Positions 31,103 through 43,484 of a stretch of DNA of 64,000 nt are shown one piece after another (within the stretch, counting starts at the first letter, position 1; each line of letters opens with the position of its first letter). The notes beneath the pieces were generated by a model. The model worked only from the letters and a program-made list of their open reading frames with translations. It was not told where the DNA came from and searched no databases. This stretch comes from Hsuehochloa calcarea (taxonomy: Eukaryota > Streptophyta > Magnoliopsida > Poales > Poaceae), in NCBI GenBank assembly GCA_036346395.1, contig CM070599.1, positions 27,767,232 through 27,831,231 on the forward strand, in the 5' to 3' direction. The translations under genes and the position numbers were made by a program.

Positions 31103-32114
31103 GGGGTTAAAATGGTGACGTGATTTACAGAGTCTAGAAAAAAGATAATGTGATTTACAGCAGGATACCACGCTCTTGGTTAAAAACACTATATTGATAA
31201 ACTCGGTTGGGTTAGTAAATGTGCTAAGACATGCAACAAAGGCTTCTTGTGACCATCATCTAATAATATTGATGGTTGTAGCTTATTGCAACTTTCAGTT
31301 TGTTTTTCTTGAAAATGACTTACTGGAAGGAGCTCATGTGTGCAGCATTTGAAGTGGTCAATAGTTTCTATTTGCCTATTTCTTTGCCTGTAATTTTACA
31401 TTTAATTCTAACTTCATGTTTGCTAAACTTAGCATTGTCAATCCTTCAAATTCTGTTACATTATTATTTTGAATGGAACATACATCTTCTATTGTGCATA
31501 TAATCCCAAGTTATTTTTCCTTGGACCTTGCGACTTCATTTTAAGAAAATGTGAAAGAGCGTGGGGAACATACAACAGCCGGCACACACGTATAGCTGCT
31601 GCTTGATTCAAAATCACAACACACAGACATGCAGCAAGGTCGATGCATGCAAGCACACAACCAGCTGACTCTTGGTTCAGATACATAGCAAACACTCTCA
31701 TGAGTCACATTCGCGCAGCCATGTAGATGCACGCAGGCACACATTGTTTCAAACACACACACACACACACACCTGCAGCTTCTCAGTTTCAAATTGATAA
31801 CAAACTAAACACTGAATCGCAAGCCACACTCACAAATCGCAAGCCACACTCACGAGCTTAATTGTTTCCAACTCGGCCACGAAGGTAAGAGCCACCATAA
31901 GCCCGTACCTTTTATTGCAACAACTCAACAAACAGTGAGAACCAACCAAACGCATGCAGCAGCAGGAGCATCCATGTTACAATGGAAGAAACTGCAGTGA
32001 AGTGCAGTGCAGCATTCACCTAGGTAATGTGAGAGTCAGAGAAATGATGAGTCGATACTTAAGCTAACTTATTGGAAGATACGATCAGTAGTACAACCAA
32101 CAAAGATTAATCCA
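31103..32114 (-). other. 3' flank of NLR copy 1, duplicated at 61124-62009
   Basis: This stretch is repeated in front of NLR copy 2 with high identity, apart from small replacements (31359-31410 against 61380-61408) and an (AC)n run at 31757-31774 that is absent from copy 2. It shows the tandem duplication covered about 1 kb downstream of the gene. Confidence 0.85.
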
Positions 32115-35100
32115 TTAATATGCAGAGTACCTGAGGACGGAGACCCTGGGCAATTTCTTCTTGTAGTAGCGTGAGTGTATCGGCGCCTCGAAGAGGTTAG
32201 GGTGGTGGCCGGCGTCCACCCCGTCCCACTCCAGGGCGTCCCACACGTCCTTCTCGATCTCCACGGTCGGCTTCTTCTCGACGGACGGCAGCCGCCGCAG
32301 GCCCCAGCATCCCCTGATCCTGATGGTCTCGAGCGCGGGCGCCACCATCTTGACCTCGCATATCTGCCGCAGCGTCGGGAGGTCGTGCAGGTGGATGGTG
32401 GTCAACTTCGGGAATGCTATTTCCTCCAGGGACCATCCTTCCTCCAGTACGAAGACGTGCCTGAGGTCGCCGCAGTGGATGATGTGGAGGGTCTCCAAGT
32501 TGGGGAAGGAGGAGGCACACACCGGGAGCACGAACTGGAGCCTGGGGCAGGAGTGCAGGTGTAGGTGCTGCAGATTTCTGAAGGAGCCCTCGCTCCAAAT
32601 GCAACGGGCCATCAGGAGATCTGACGCCCAGAATGTCTCCAATGGAACGAAATCGTACGAATCCGACGGAAAGACGGTATCCAACTTGGGGCACCTCTCC
32701 ACGTGGCACCACCTGAGTTTGTTCCCTCCAGGCATACTAGCACTGGTGGAGACATCATGCACATGCAGGGATTCGGCGTTACTTGTTATCAGATCACCTA
32801 AATATGGGTCCAGTTGGCTCTCGACGCTGCGGCTCCCTTGAGCAATCTCGATATGGCGATCTGACCGTGGAGTCGGAGGCTGTGGGAAAACCTGCATCGG
32901 GACAACGAGAACCTTGGTAAATACCTCAGTATACCGATCAGTATACCGGCCCGCGGGAACAAGCTGTTGTTGACTAGCTTCATCACTGGGGCCAATCTTC
33001 CCCTTGCAGGTTGCTTCAGGAGAAGAGGTGACGCGGATATTAAAATAAACATCCTCAATGCTGCTATGATATTCTATTATTGGGGAATACAAGGACCGAG
33101 CAAGCCTTGCATCCACAATAATAGCATGCACCTGCAATCGGAAGGATTTATTATGGTTAGAGGGTGGCCGAGGACGTCCAATTCCAGGTCGCGTGTCTAC
33201 GCACAGCAGCTCTAGGTCAGGCAGCTCTACGCCCCATCGTATCGCACGAAGGCGCTCACAACCCAACAGGAATAGTCTCTTGAGCCTTGGGACCTCCTCC
33301 ACCATAGTTCTAAAGTCAAGTATCTTGATTGGAGTTCCAGAGAGGTCCAGCTCCACGAGATTTGGTAGCCCACGCAAGAACACATTCTCCAACTGTGTGC
33401 AGCCCTCTAGGGAGATCTTGGAGATCTTGACATCATGGTGTTTAACTGCAGTAGATGGACGGAAATTTTTGGGAGGCAACTCACCGGTAGGTGTCCAGTG
33501 GGATGCTGGTCCATATCCGTCCAAGCTGAAGGACTTGAGGCTACCAGGGGCGACAACATTTTCTAAGTCATCACAGCCATCCAAAATAAGCGCCTCCAGG
33601 CTACCTACAGTCGATAGGCTACTTGGTAGAATTTTCATGTCTTTATTGCCTGAGAGGTCAAGAAGTTGCAGCTTTGTCTTGTCCATGAAGGAGTTGTTCG
33701 TGTCTATTGACGGCTCTTGCCAACACGTAGGTTTGATTATTCGAAGCTTGTGAAGGCAAGGTAGCCGTCCTTGTAATTTACTTGTGTATTGCCAGCACTT
33801 GACTCCTCTATATTTAGCTCCTGAGGTTAGTCAAGTGGTCCATGTTTTCTTCAGATAAGATCTCATCCCAGTCCGTGTAACGTAGATCAAACACCCACAG
33901 GCTCTGCAAATGTGCCCACACTGTAAGGCTCTCTCCTCCTCTTGTTTTGCTGTCTGTGCAGTGGTCCAACCCAAGCAATCTTAGACTTTGGCACGAAAGG
34001 AAAGGAGGTGATGCAAAACTGAAGGCACACCAAGACAGAACGAGCACACCGAGGTTGATGGAATGTTCAAATAAGCCATTTGGTAATGCTGCTCGGTCAT
34101 CTGGACTCTCAGATGTCAGGAAGAAAGATGATGTTGCTGCAGGTATGGTTCGCACACGATGAAGTACCTCTGCATTCCCCGACGTGATTGAAATCCAACG
34201 GTATGGCCCTTCTTCATAGACATCACCATCTTTAACCACCAGAAAAGGAGGCTCCAGATGTTGTTTCATCAACTCTTTAAGCACAGCATCAAGCAAAGAA
34301 GCATCGCACTGATCCCAACTTATCTCTCGATGCAATGCGTTACCAATCTCCATTGCTCTGTCCTCTTGTATGATTCCGTCGCAAACCCAATAGTTGGGAG
34401 CATGAGCAGCCCAAACAGATTCGGTGGTGCTGTGGAGATTATAATGCAGGAATAACTCGTAGAGACAACAATCTGCGACCATTGTCGGGTCGATGCCTCG
34501 CATACATGTGTGGCGAGCAACTATGGTAGCAGCCTCTTCATGCACTAGTGCACGAAACCGTGAACTTGACAATCCTTCGATACTCCAGTAATAATAGAGG
34601 AAAAGGTGGGTGTGTCTTAGCTTGTCTGCGATCTCAGAACGGCGGCGATGCATGGTCAGGAATCTTCTTTTGAATGTCCATATCATCATGTTGTTGCCCA
34701 ATCTTCTAAATGGAGGAACACCAAAGGTTTCTACGTCAACCTCGTCATCACTTCCGTTAAGAAAAATGATCATAAATCTACATTCCCTCAGGGTTTGATC
34801 AATCACTTCCGTAACGCTTCGTATCACGTCCCTAGAGCCCTGGTCCACTCCACGGAAGTCATCCTCCTCATCCTGCTTGTCAAACATGATCATTGTTGTA
34901 TCGTCAAGTTTCAGCTCCTCTGCAATCAGTCTCTGCATTGCCCTTCTACTTTTCCAGGCTGAGCAATCTATGTAAATTGTTCTGTCAAAGCATAATTCCG
35001 GAGGAGTTTTCCTTGATGGAAGCACTTGTGCTATGGATCTAAGGACGGCGGACGCTCCGAATCCATCCCAACCATCCAAATACCAGACTTTTCTGTCGCG

Positions 35101-35169
35101 CCAATACGGAACAACACAGATGTCAAGTATCTGCTCTCTGGCGCCATCGACGTCTCGCGCGCTGAAACC
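32115..35169 (-). pseudogene. Divergent NB-LRR disease-resistance-like gene, copy 1, frameshifted
   Basis: The exon starts after an acceptor CCACTTCAG at 35170. Regions in order: a P-loop-like GWDGFGASA near 35060 that lacks the Lys-Ser/Thr of a normal Walker A; a kinase-2-like FMIIFLNGSDD near 34775 lacking paired Asp after four hydrophobics; RNBS-D-like CCLYELFLHY near 34460; then leucine-rich repeats (LQLLDLSGN, LEALILDGCDDL, LVELDLSGTPI) to a C-terminus with KDVWDALEWDG. NLRs are intracellular immune receptors; the altered nucleotide site suggests it would not switch as a normal ATPase. Two single-C losses (33804-33806 and 33819-33821), relative to copy 2, split the frame after NLR and before the repeats. 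Any coiled-coil exon upstream is not seen. The losses sit in CCC runs, so sequencing error is possible. Confidence 0.8.
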
Positions 35170-35692
35170 CTGAAGTGGAGTGAGCAGTAAGCAAAGTGAG
35201 GTCAGCTTAATTTGTTGCAGCTTCAAATTATCAATCAATTAATTGAAAGGAATGCATGCCCTGATCGAGTGTATGGCTCAACAAATGCTAGTGCTAGTGC
35301 TTTTTTTTTTTTCGTAACCTAACATTCCTTTTTTTTTCTCCCTGTTAAGCATTCGAAATTTCCAATGCATGCGCAAACCGTAATTAAATTTGGTCCATGA
35401 TCCTTTTGGCATATACTCCCTTTGTTCTCTTTTACTCGTCATTTTATAATTTGTACATTGAACCTTTTAAATTTTTCTTTAAAATTATAGGTAGTGAATT
35501 TCCCTCTTTTTTACCTTCTTTCAAATTAAATATCTCTAAATCAGAATAATGTTTCAAAATAATAATAATAATAAAAGGTTACCTATCAGCTTTCGCGCAG
35601 TATATAGTATATAACCAGTTTTTAGATCATATGACCCTTTCATCGTGGGATCATTCCATCATTTTGGTGAGATTACCCCATCCTTGACTGTT
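35170..35692. other. Intron or upstream sequence of NLR copy 1
   Basis: The minus strand shows intron-like T-rich sequence before the acceptor at 35170. A poly-T run lies at 35301-35312. No preceding exon is visible before the Copia insertion at 35698. Confidence 0.45.
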
Positions 35693-35697
35693 ATGAG

Positions 35698-35914
35698 TGC
35701 AAACGTGAACAAACAGAGAGAGAGAGATAGTGCGCAACGCAAGGCACAAATGGTGCCTGGCCGATCAATATAAACAGGCCCGGATTGGTGAAACAGGGAA
35801 AGAGATGCAAACATTACGGGATTACATGCAAACATGGAAGGTGACGGGATTACGGGATTACATGCTATACATATCCTGGTTACCAAATATAGAATATACA
35901 CACTATCGTTGACA
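35698..35914 (-). repeat. 3' LTR of the Copia element
   Basis: 217 bp, TGTCAACG...GTTTGCA on the minus strand, identical by eye to the 5' LTR. Confidence 0.95.
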
Positions 35915-35929
35915 CCCCCCCGCAGTCGA

Positions 35930-37560
35930 AGCGTCAGGCTCCCGAATGCAGAGACTGGACCGAAAATCCATGAAGAGCTGAACCGGAAGTCCTTTGGTCA
36001 TGATGTCGGCGAACTGATGGGACGACGGAACATGCAGGACGCGGACTTGGCCAAGAGCAACCTTTTCTCGAACAAAATGGATGTCGATCTCGATGTGCTT
36101 TGTACGTTTGTGTTGTACGGGGTTGGCAGCCATGTAGACAGCGCTCACATTGTCGCAAAAGACAACGGTGGCCGTGCGGAGGGGAGCATGAAGTTCACCA
36201 AGGAGCTGTCGCAGCCAACAGCACTCGGCAACAGCCTGGGCAACAGCACGGTACTCGGCCTGCTGGAGCGGGAAATGGTGGCCTGTCGTTTGGATGACCA
36301 GGACACAAGGTTGTCGCCGAAGAAGACACAATACCCTGAGGTAGAGCGGCGTGTGTCGGGGCAGCCCGCCCAGTCAGCATCTGTATATGCCGTGAGAGAG
36401 GAAGCTGGTGATGCCTGGAGGAAGAGTCCCTGGTCCAAGGTGCCCTTGATGTAGCGAAGGAGTCGCTTGATCGAGCCATGTGGGCATCCCGTGGAGCATG
36501 CATGTGAAGACATACTTGCTGGACAGCATACTGAATATCAGGCCGCGTGAGAGTGAGGTACTGTAGCGCTCCAGCAAAGCTACGGTACTCAGTGGCGTCA
36601 CGGAGCGGCTCTCCAGTCGAGGAAGATAGCTTGGCCTTCGTGTCGATCGGAGTCGTAGTCGGATGGCACTCGGTCATGCCTGCACGCTGGAGGAGATCGA
36701 GAGCGTACTGTCGTTGTGAGAGATGAAGGCCAGCCGTTGTACGCCGCACGGAGATGCCGAGGAAGAAGTGCAGCGCGCCAAGGTCGGTCATGGCGAACTC
36801 GTCGTGTAGCCTGGTGGAGAGGTGTCGAAGGAGACGAGGAGACGATGCCGTCAGGATGATGTCGTCGACGTAGAGGAGCAGGTAGGCGAGGTCGGCGCCG
36901 TGGCGGTATACGAAGAGTGATGTGTCGGAGACCGCAGAGGTGAAGCCGAGGTGGCGCGCGTGAGCGGCAAACCGCTGATACCACGCGCGAGGGGCCTGCT
37001 TGAGCCCGTAGAGAGAGCGCTGGAGGAGGCAGACGTGGTCTGGGCGGGCGGAGTCGATGAAGCCAAGAGGCTGCTGGCAATAGACTGTCTCGTCGAGGGT
37101 GCCATGGAGGAAGGCATTCTTCACATCAAGTTGATGGATGGGCCATGACTTGGAGGCGGCGATGCTGAGGACGACGCGGATGGTGGCCGGCTTGACGACA
37201 GGACTGAAAGTTTCGTCATAGTCAACACCGGCTTGCTGGGAGTAACCGCGAACGACCCACCGGGCCTTGTGGCGAGCAAGAGTCCCGTCGGCATGGAACT
37301 TGTGTTTGAAGATCCACTTGCCGGAGACAACGTTGGCGCCGGGAGGACGGGGCACAAGAGACCACGTCTTGTTGTGGACGAGGGCGTCGTACTCCTCACG
37401 CATAGCACGCGCCCACTGTGGATCAGCAAGGGCAGACTTATAGGTCCTCGGCACGGGTGAAGCTGTGACACAGGTAGCAGAGAGGTTAAGGCGCTCAATT
37501 GGTTTGACGATGCGGCTTTGGAGCGAGTCACCATCTGGTGCAGCCCGGTAGCTGGGCGTG
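35930..37560 (-). pseudogene. Copia reverse transcriptase and RNase H, frameshifted
   Basis: Copies element RNA into DNA and removes the RNA strand. The frame entered near 37525 reads WARAMREEYDALVHNKTWSL, then the RT palm with QLDVKNAFLHG and the catalytic YVDD at about 36861-36872. RNase H follows in two other frames: YTDADWAGCPDTRRSTSGY (about 36400), AEYRAVAQAVAE (about 36265) and ADIMTKGL (about 36000). Shifts lie near 36480 and 36290. The first fits loss of G from GCTGCG. All catalytic motifs seen are intact, so a few corrections to the read sequence would restore a long frame; this copy as written is not translatable through. Confidence 0.88.
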
Positions 37561-39556
37561 GCACAGCAACCGGAGGGAGAGTCCGAGCGCCGTGCGGTGC
37601 AGCTACTATGGCCGAGGGCGATGAAGTATCCGGAGGAGATGCCCCGGCCGCACTGGGTGGGCTGAATCCACCTCGTGTAGGCGACAGGAGGCCGGGTCCG
37701 CAAGGCCCCGGAGAGTTCGGTGTGGGTGCGGGCGCACCAGTCGACGTGGGCGGGAGTCCTCTAGGCTCAGGCGATGAGGCCCTTCCGTGTGTGCCAGAGT
37801 GCCCCTCGGGGAACGCCAGCCCAGGCGAAGGCGCCGGCCGAAACACGCCCGAGGGTCTAGCAGCGGCGCCACCAGGCGAGGAGGCGGGTGTGCGATGGAT
37901 GGCCAAGAGGACGCGCCGTCTTGCGCGGACAAAGACACCGTCGAAGGCGTCAGCATCATCAAGAAATTGAAGGCCGCTCGGTGAAGGTGGAACCGCCTGA
38001 GCTGTGGCAAAAGGAAATACTGTTTCGTCGAATAAAACATGCCGAGACACAATCACCTTGTTAGTAGATGGATCAAGACAACGATATCCCTTCTGTGAGG
38101 ATGGGTAGCCAAGGAAAATGCAAGCGGCAGAGCGCGGGGCAAGTTTGTGTTTGGCCACGGCGGAGAGATTAGGATAACATAGACAACCGAAGACACGGAG
38201 ATGGGTGAGGTCTGCCGGCGCACCAAAGAGTTTTTCATGAGGGGAGACAAAACCGATTGGTTGAGAGGGTCGGCGGTTGAGAAGGTATGTGGCTGTGGAA
38301 AGAGCTTCTGCCCAATATGAAGCCGGCATGGAGGCCTGAAAAAGAAGGCAGCGAATAACGTTATTGATGGTGCGGATAGATCTTTCGGCTTTGCCATTTT
38401 GTTGGGAGGTGTAGGGGCACGAGGTGCGCATGAGAATGCCGTGGTCGTGGAGGTGGGAGAGAAGGGCGGTGTTGAGAAATTCTCGGCCATTGTCGGTTTG
38501 GAAGCATTTAAGTGGGAGTTGGAATTGAGTGTGGGCATAGGAGATGAACATCCGGAATGTGTCGAACGCATCAGATTTTTGTTTCAAAGGAAAAGTCCAG
38601 TAATAGCGAGAAAAATCATCAACTATGACAAGATAATAGCGAAAGCCAGAATTACTAAGAATCGGAGAGGTCCACAAATCACAATGAAGTAACTGAAAAG
38701 GTGCAGTGGTAACACTAGTAGAACGACCGAAGGGTAATTTAACATGTTTGCCTAGACGACATGCATGACAAGAAATGGAATCTGAATGACAAGAGGCAAC
38801 AGGCAAGGTTTTGTGGAGGTGGTAGAGGACGTCTCGGCCAGGGTGTCCAAGACGGCGATGCCAAATATCCGAGGAAGTAGTGGTGGCTGAGAGCAGCATG
38901 TGTGGACGAGCGGCGACAGGGACGGTGTAGAGGTCCCCGGCGCTATTGGAGCGAAGTATCACGGTCCCCGAACGTGGATCCTTCACAGAGAAACCAAAAG
39001 AATCAAACTCGATAGAACAATTGTTATCACGAGTAAATTTGCGGACGGAAAGAAGATTTTTAATTAACGAAGGAACAACAAGGACATGATTAATAGCAAA
39101 AGGAGTAGAGGATGAAGGCAGGATGGTGCGGCCGACACGGGAGACAGGAACGGAAGAGCCGTTACCGACGGTGACTGTAGTGGCTGAATCAAGGGGGAGA
39201 GAGGAGAAGAGGATACCGTCATTTGATGCCATATGAGAGGTGGCTCCGGAATCCATGACCCATCCGCCGTTGTCATGGGCTTGCATAGACAAGTTGTTCA
39301 TGGCACTGATGAGGCCGGCTTGATCCCACGAGGCATGGCTGGCTCCATCGGCAGAAGAACCAGCCGCAAAAGCGTGCTGTGTTACCGGGGCGTAAGGAGG
39401 TCGCGGACCAAGGAGACCCTGCCCGCCGGCAGGACGCCACGCAGCAGTCCACGGCTGAGGTGGCGCCGTTGCTCCCCAAGGCGCAGCTGTCCATGGATTG
39501 TACAGCATCCATGGTCCTGCCGGTGGTGCAAGACGTGGCCCTCCTCCAGGAGCCAC
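37525..39556 (-). pseudogene. Copia protease-integrase open frame
   Basis: The frame opens at 39556 and stays open past 37525, where a one-base loss relative to the RT frame occurs. DSGATSH (protease active site) is at residues 102-108. A GAG-pre-integrase part has WHRRLGHP (233-240) and the zinc-binding CHAC (264-267). The integrase catalytic triad is visible as D294 (HCDLW), D356 (QTDNG) and E392 (KAERS), with 35 residues between the last two as in Copia integrases. A proline-rich spacer follows. The protease matures the polyprotein and integrase joins DNA copies to the genome. Upstream it should be continuous with gag; here it is in another frame. Confidence 0.9.
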
Positions 39557-39699
39557 GCGTTCGGTGCCTGGGCGATCAGCCGCCCGTTCGGTGTCGCTGT
39601 TGCCATTGCGCTGGTCGCGCCCTCGGCCGCCACCACGTCCGTTTCGTCCACCACGTCTGCCTCTCCCTCGTGTGGGACCCGAGCCCTACTGTCGAAGGA

Positions 39700-40469
39700 G
39701 GAGCTTGGCCACCGGATCCCGAGGAGTTCGCCAACAGCGGTGTCGCCGGCAGAACGTTGGGAGGATGTCGCATTTGCAAGGAGAAGAGATGATCGTGCCT
39801 CGCAAAGCTTGGAAAGGGCACTGCGCGGAAGGAGCTCGGCACGGTTGGAGAAACGTGGTGAGTCCACGTATCATGTTGAGGACGAGTGTGCGATCGGAGA
39901 CCGGTTCGCCAAGATCCCGCAGCGCATCGACAAGATTTTTGAGGCGGCGACAGTAATCTGTCACTGACATCTCGCCTTGACTGATGCTGCGGAACTCGGT
40001 CTCCAGGTAGATGATCCTTGTCTCCCGGTTGTCGCGGAAGACGGCTTCGACCGCGAGCCAGAGTTCGCGTGCCGACTGATCGGGCTCCATGACGATGTCG
40101 AGGACGTCGCTGGCGATGGAGCAGTAGAGAGCGGTGAGGACGGCGAAGTCGTCTTGCGCCCACGTCCCTATGCTGACGTCGGAGGGAACAGGACCAAGAA
40201 CGTGGGGAAGAAGATTGAACTTCCCAAGGAAGGCGACGAAGAAGGTTCTCCACTTGGTGTAGTTCGGATTTTTCATGTCGAGGGTGACCGGCACATGCGT
40301 CTTGACGCTTGCCACGCTGAGGGCGGCGGCCACAGGAGGTCCTTGCACGGGCGCTGCGAGGTTTGCGGTGCGGCGGCCGATCTTTGCAGCGTCGCGGCGC
40401 CGCACCGTCTTCAGGGGCAGGGGCAACGGGGGCGTCGTGCACCATCTCTGCGGACGGAAGATCGGCCAT
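39700..40469 (-). pseudogene. Copia gag, frameshifted
   Basis: An ATG at 40469 begins MADLPSAEMV; the frame shifts near 40405 into one reading KNPNYTKWRTFFVAFLGKF (about 40275) and on through ARELWLAVEAVFRDN and ISQGEMSVTDYCRRLKNLVD, the capsid-like UBN2 region. It shifts again near 39870 at RGL into one reading PRFSNRAELL. Gag makes the particle shell. The two shifts are one to two bases each. Confidence 0.82.
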
Positions 40470-40523
40470 GGGAAGCAGCGGAAGCAGAAGAGGATCGGGA
40501 GGAGCCTAAGAGCTCTGATACCA

Positions 40524-40740
40524 TGCAAACGTGAACAAACAGAGAGAGAGAGATAGTGCGCAACGCAAGGCACAAATGGTGCCTGGCCGATCAATATAAA
40601 CAGGCCCGGATTGGTGAAACAGGGAAAGAGATGCAAACATTACGGGATTACATGCAAACATGGAAGGTGACGGGATTACGGGATTACATGCTATACATAT
40701 CCTGGTTACCAAATATAGAATATACACACTATCGTTGACA
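40524..40740 (-). repeat. 5' LTR of the Copia element
   Basis: 217 bp. On the minus strand a TTTATATTGA box near 40595 is the probable TATA region. It is followed by the tRNA primer site. Confidence 0.95.
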
Positions 40741-40745
40741 ATGAG

Positions 40746-43484
40746 GGATCATGTTGTAATGGACCAATTCATCCAATGTCTCGAGCCAAAACAAGTAGGT
40801 TAGGTTTGGAGTTAGGACCGGAAGGTCCATCCACCGTCCGATTCCTCGAACCAAACAAGCCGCATACAACAAGTTTTGAGCATGTGAGATTAATAAGCTG
40901 CAGAAAGGCTCAAGTCTAGACGTGTGAACTACTTGGATTTATTCGACTAGAGGTAAAAATCGACAAACATCGCGTGCATCAGAAAGGCTCAATCCGCATA
41001 CAACTACTTGGATTGAATGGAACTGAAAACATCAGACGTCATGCATGTTTTCAAAGCTAAGTAGCTAACTAAGTCCATTTCGTACCCTCCAGTCCACTAT
41101 ACCATACCGTCCGATCATGCATGAAAGTGTCAACAGAGTTGCCTAAAAGAAAAGAAAACCAACAACTAATACTTCGTGAACGTAAAATGCAGAGAAGAGT
41201 AGTAGTAGTACAATGATCTGCATGGTGAATTCCGCTGTCGAAGACCAACAAATGAATCAATCTAACCCATCGTCAGCTGAAGATCTCCGGCCACCACCTA
41301 CATGGCCGCATACACAACAAATGAATCAATCTAACCCATGATGAATTTTTGGCTGCATTGTTGCTACAACTACACGCACACTAGTACGTACCGAGATACA
41401 CAGCAGTCGGGTGAGTCGAGTCGGTGACGGCTGATGACGAACAAGGCACTCCGGATACGAGAAGCAGAGCTTGAATCGAAAATTTCCAAGTACAGAAACT
41501 GGTTTGCCTCGGCAGTTTGGCCTAGCTAGCTACCACAGCAATTCGCATCTCCCTTTCTCTAAAGCGTGCGTGAATGATTCCTTGCTTCTTGTCTCCCTTT
41601 CACGTATTTTTGTTGGATGGGGGTTCATTGCTTCTCGCCTCCCTTTCTCTTTTCCAAGGGATATGATGAAGTTCACGTGCCTGCTTTTCTTTTCTTTCAA
41701 AAGATATTGCGGTTCTTAGTATTTCCTTGGCGTTCTGTGCGGCCATGTCCAGGCGGTAAAGTTACGGAGTCGAGTGAGAGTCGGGTCCAAGCGATGTGCA
41801 TTCCCCTATCCCAAATGTGTTCCACACGGCGTGCACACGAAGCGTCAACACGTGCCAACCATCGAGAACACAGGATGGATGAGATGATTGCTTCTCTGTT
41901 CGCCGCTTGCTCATCCGTAAGTTGCAGTCTATGCGGATAACCGCAAAATAATTTGTTCGATATATAAGGCCGCCCCTAAGGTGTCCTAATTAATCTTAGG
42001 ACCCACGTTTATGCTACATTGTGGGTGCCCTAAGCTCTAGCCTAAATAAAATGGCATAATATATAATTATATATTACAAGAAATGAACAAAATATATCAT
42101 TTTTCCATAAACAAAATGGTTATTTGTTGCAAACATTTTAAGATCTCCCAAGCAAGATAATAATAATAATTTTTAAAGAAAGCTTTATAAATTTAATTGT
42201 GTACTCTTTCATTTAGCAATATTTAAAATTTTGAACATGACACCATCTCCAAGATACAATAGCTACCACAGCAATTCGCATCTCCCTTTCTCTAAAGCAT
42301 GAATGATTCCTTGCTTCTTGTCTCCATGCATGTCTTTTTGTTGGATGGGTTCTTTGCTTCTCGCCTCCCTTTCTCTTTTCGAAATGATATGGTGAAGTTG
42401 TCGGGCCTGCTTTTCTTTCTTTTTCTAAAGATGTTGTTATTCTTGATATTTCCTTGTGTTCTGTGTTAAAGACGGAAACCATTGTAGAGAGTGGGGAGCA
42501 GTTCTTTCCCTTTTTTAAAGAGGGCTACGTGATGATGTTTGGCGCAGTAAAGCAGCTATAGTAGTAAAGATATACAGAAAACTTCATTTAAAATTTCAAC
42601 ACTTTTTGTCATGAATGATTCCTTGCTTCTTGTCAACATGCATGTCTTTTTGTTGGATGGGTTCTTTGCTTCTCGCCTCCCTTTCTCTTTTCGAAATGAT
42701 ATGGTGAAGTTGCCGGGCCTGCTTTTCTTTCTTTTTCTAAAGATATTGTTTTTCTTGATATTTCCTTGTGTTCTGTGTTAAAGACGGAAACCATTTAAAG
42801 AGGGCTACGTGATGATGTTTGGTGCAGTAAAGCAGCTATAGTAGTAAAGATATACAGAAAACTTCATTTAAAATTTCAACACTTTTTGTCTTCAACTCAA
42901 CAATAGAAACCCTAATTAAAATGTTGAACATGTGTGCAACGTTGCATATGTATAAGGGCATCCTAGTGTTTGTTATAAAAATAGACCTTTAGGCACACGA
43001 ACGCCCCTACCCAGCAACGCCTCGCCGGACTTCCCCCACCCGCCTCTGCCACCACCATCCGCGTCGGCACCGGTCCTGCCTCCGGCCTCCGTCCCGCCTC
43101 CAGCCTCAGGGAACAAGAGCTCAGCAAAAGAACACGATTTCACCAAGACTGGGACGAAGTCGCCGCGCTCCCTGCCCCGATTGTCTAGCTCCGGCGGCCT
43201 GGAGAATCTCAAAGAGGCGGTTCATTTGAGCTCTTTTACCTGTTGAATTATCCCCTTCCCAATTTTCATGAGCCCAAAAAAGTGTTATCCATCGGCTCGG
43301 GTCACTGACTGATGACAGAGATGATATCCTACATAGATTGGTGTTTACACTGTAGTTTTCGCCAGTTTCTTGAACTCTAGTTTGCAGTTTACAAGCCAAC
43401 ATATGTGCTCATATTTAACGATGTTGACTCTTTGCTCGTGTTATTTGTGCTTCTGTGGCCTACTTCTTATATTCATCGTCCTTT
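40746..43484. other. Intergenic region with a repeated 300-bp unit
   Basis: Sequence after the Copia element continues the pre-insertion site (GGATCATG...). No exon of NLR copy 1 could be identified on the minus strand. The main structure is the three-copy repeat listed separately. GC-rich sequence at 42990-43230 has coding-like composition on both strands, but no recognised family. Confidence 0.4.
41568..42890 (+). repeat. Three copies of a 200-310-bp unit
   Basis: A unit containing GAATGATTCCTTGCTTCTTG, TTTTTGTTGGATGGGTTC and GCCTCCCTTTCTCTTTTC occurs at 42300-42611 and 42613-42890 in tandem with very high identity (the second lacks about 35 bases near 42795), and in a more diverged form at 41568-41740. 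The tandem pair ends with AACACTTTTTGTC. Confidence 0.88.

Larger units (their letters stand above)
35693..40745 (-). mobile_element. Full-length young Copia element
   Basis: The element occupies 35698-40740 (5043 bp) on the minus strand. Its 217-bp LTRs (40524-40740 is 5', 35698-35914 is 3') read as identical, and the flanks carry the duplication ATGAG (35693-35697, 40741-40745). A primer site TGGTATCAGAGCTC lies directly after the 5' LTR (40523 downwards) and a GGGGGG tract before the 3' LTR. Gene order gag, protease, integrase, reverse transcriptase, RNase H is that of Ty1/Copia. Identical LTRs mean insertion was recent, yet the coding region has several small frameshifts. It sits upstream of NLR copy 1. 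Confidence 0.95.

Noticed and set aside
32175..33753. Several plus-strand frames over NLR copy 1
   Set aside because: Antisense shadows of the NLR frame; the minus-strand frame has LRR motifs and matches two other copies.
39233..39967. 244-residue plus-strand frame
   Set aside because: Antisense to Copia gag and protease, which carry recognisable motifs.
35698..40740. Old, decayed Copia because of frameshifts
   Set aside because: The LTRs appear identical over 217 bases, so the insertion is young; the shifts need another explanation.
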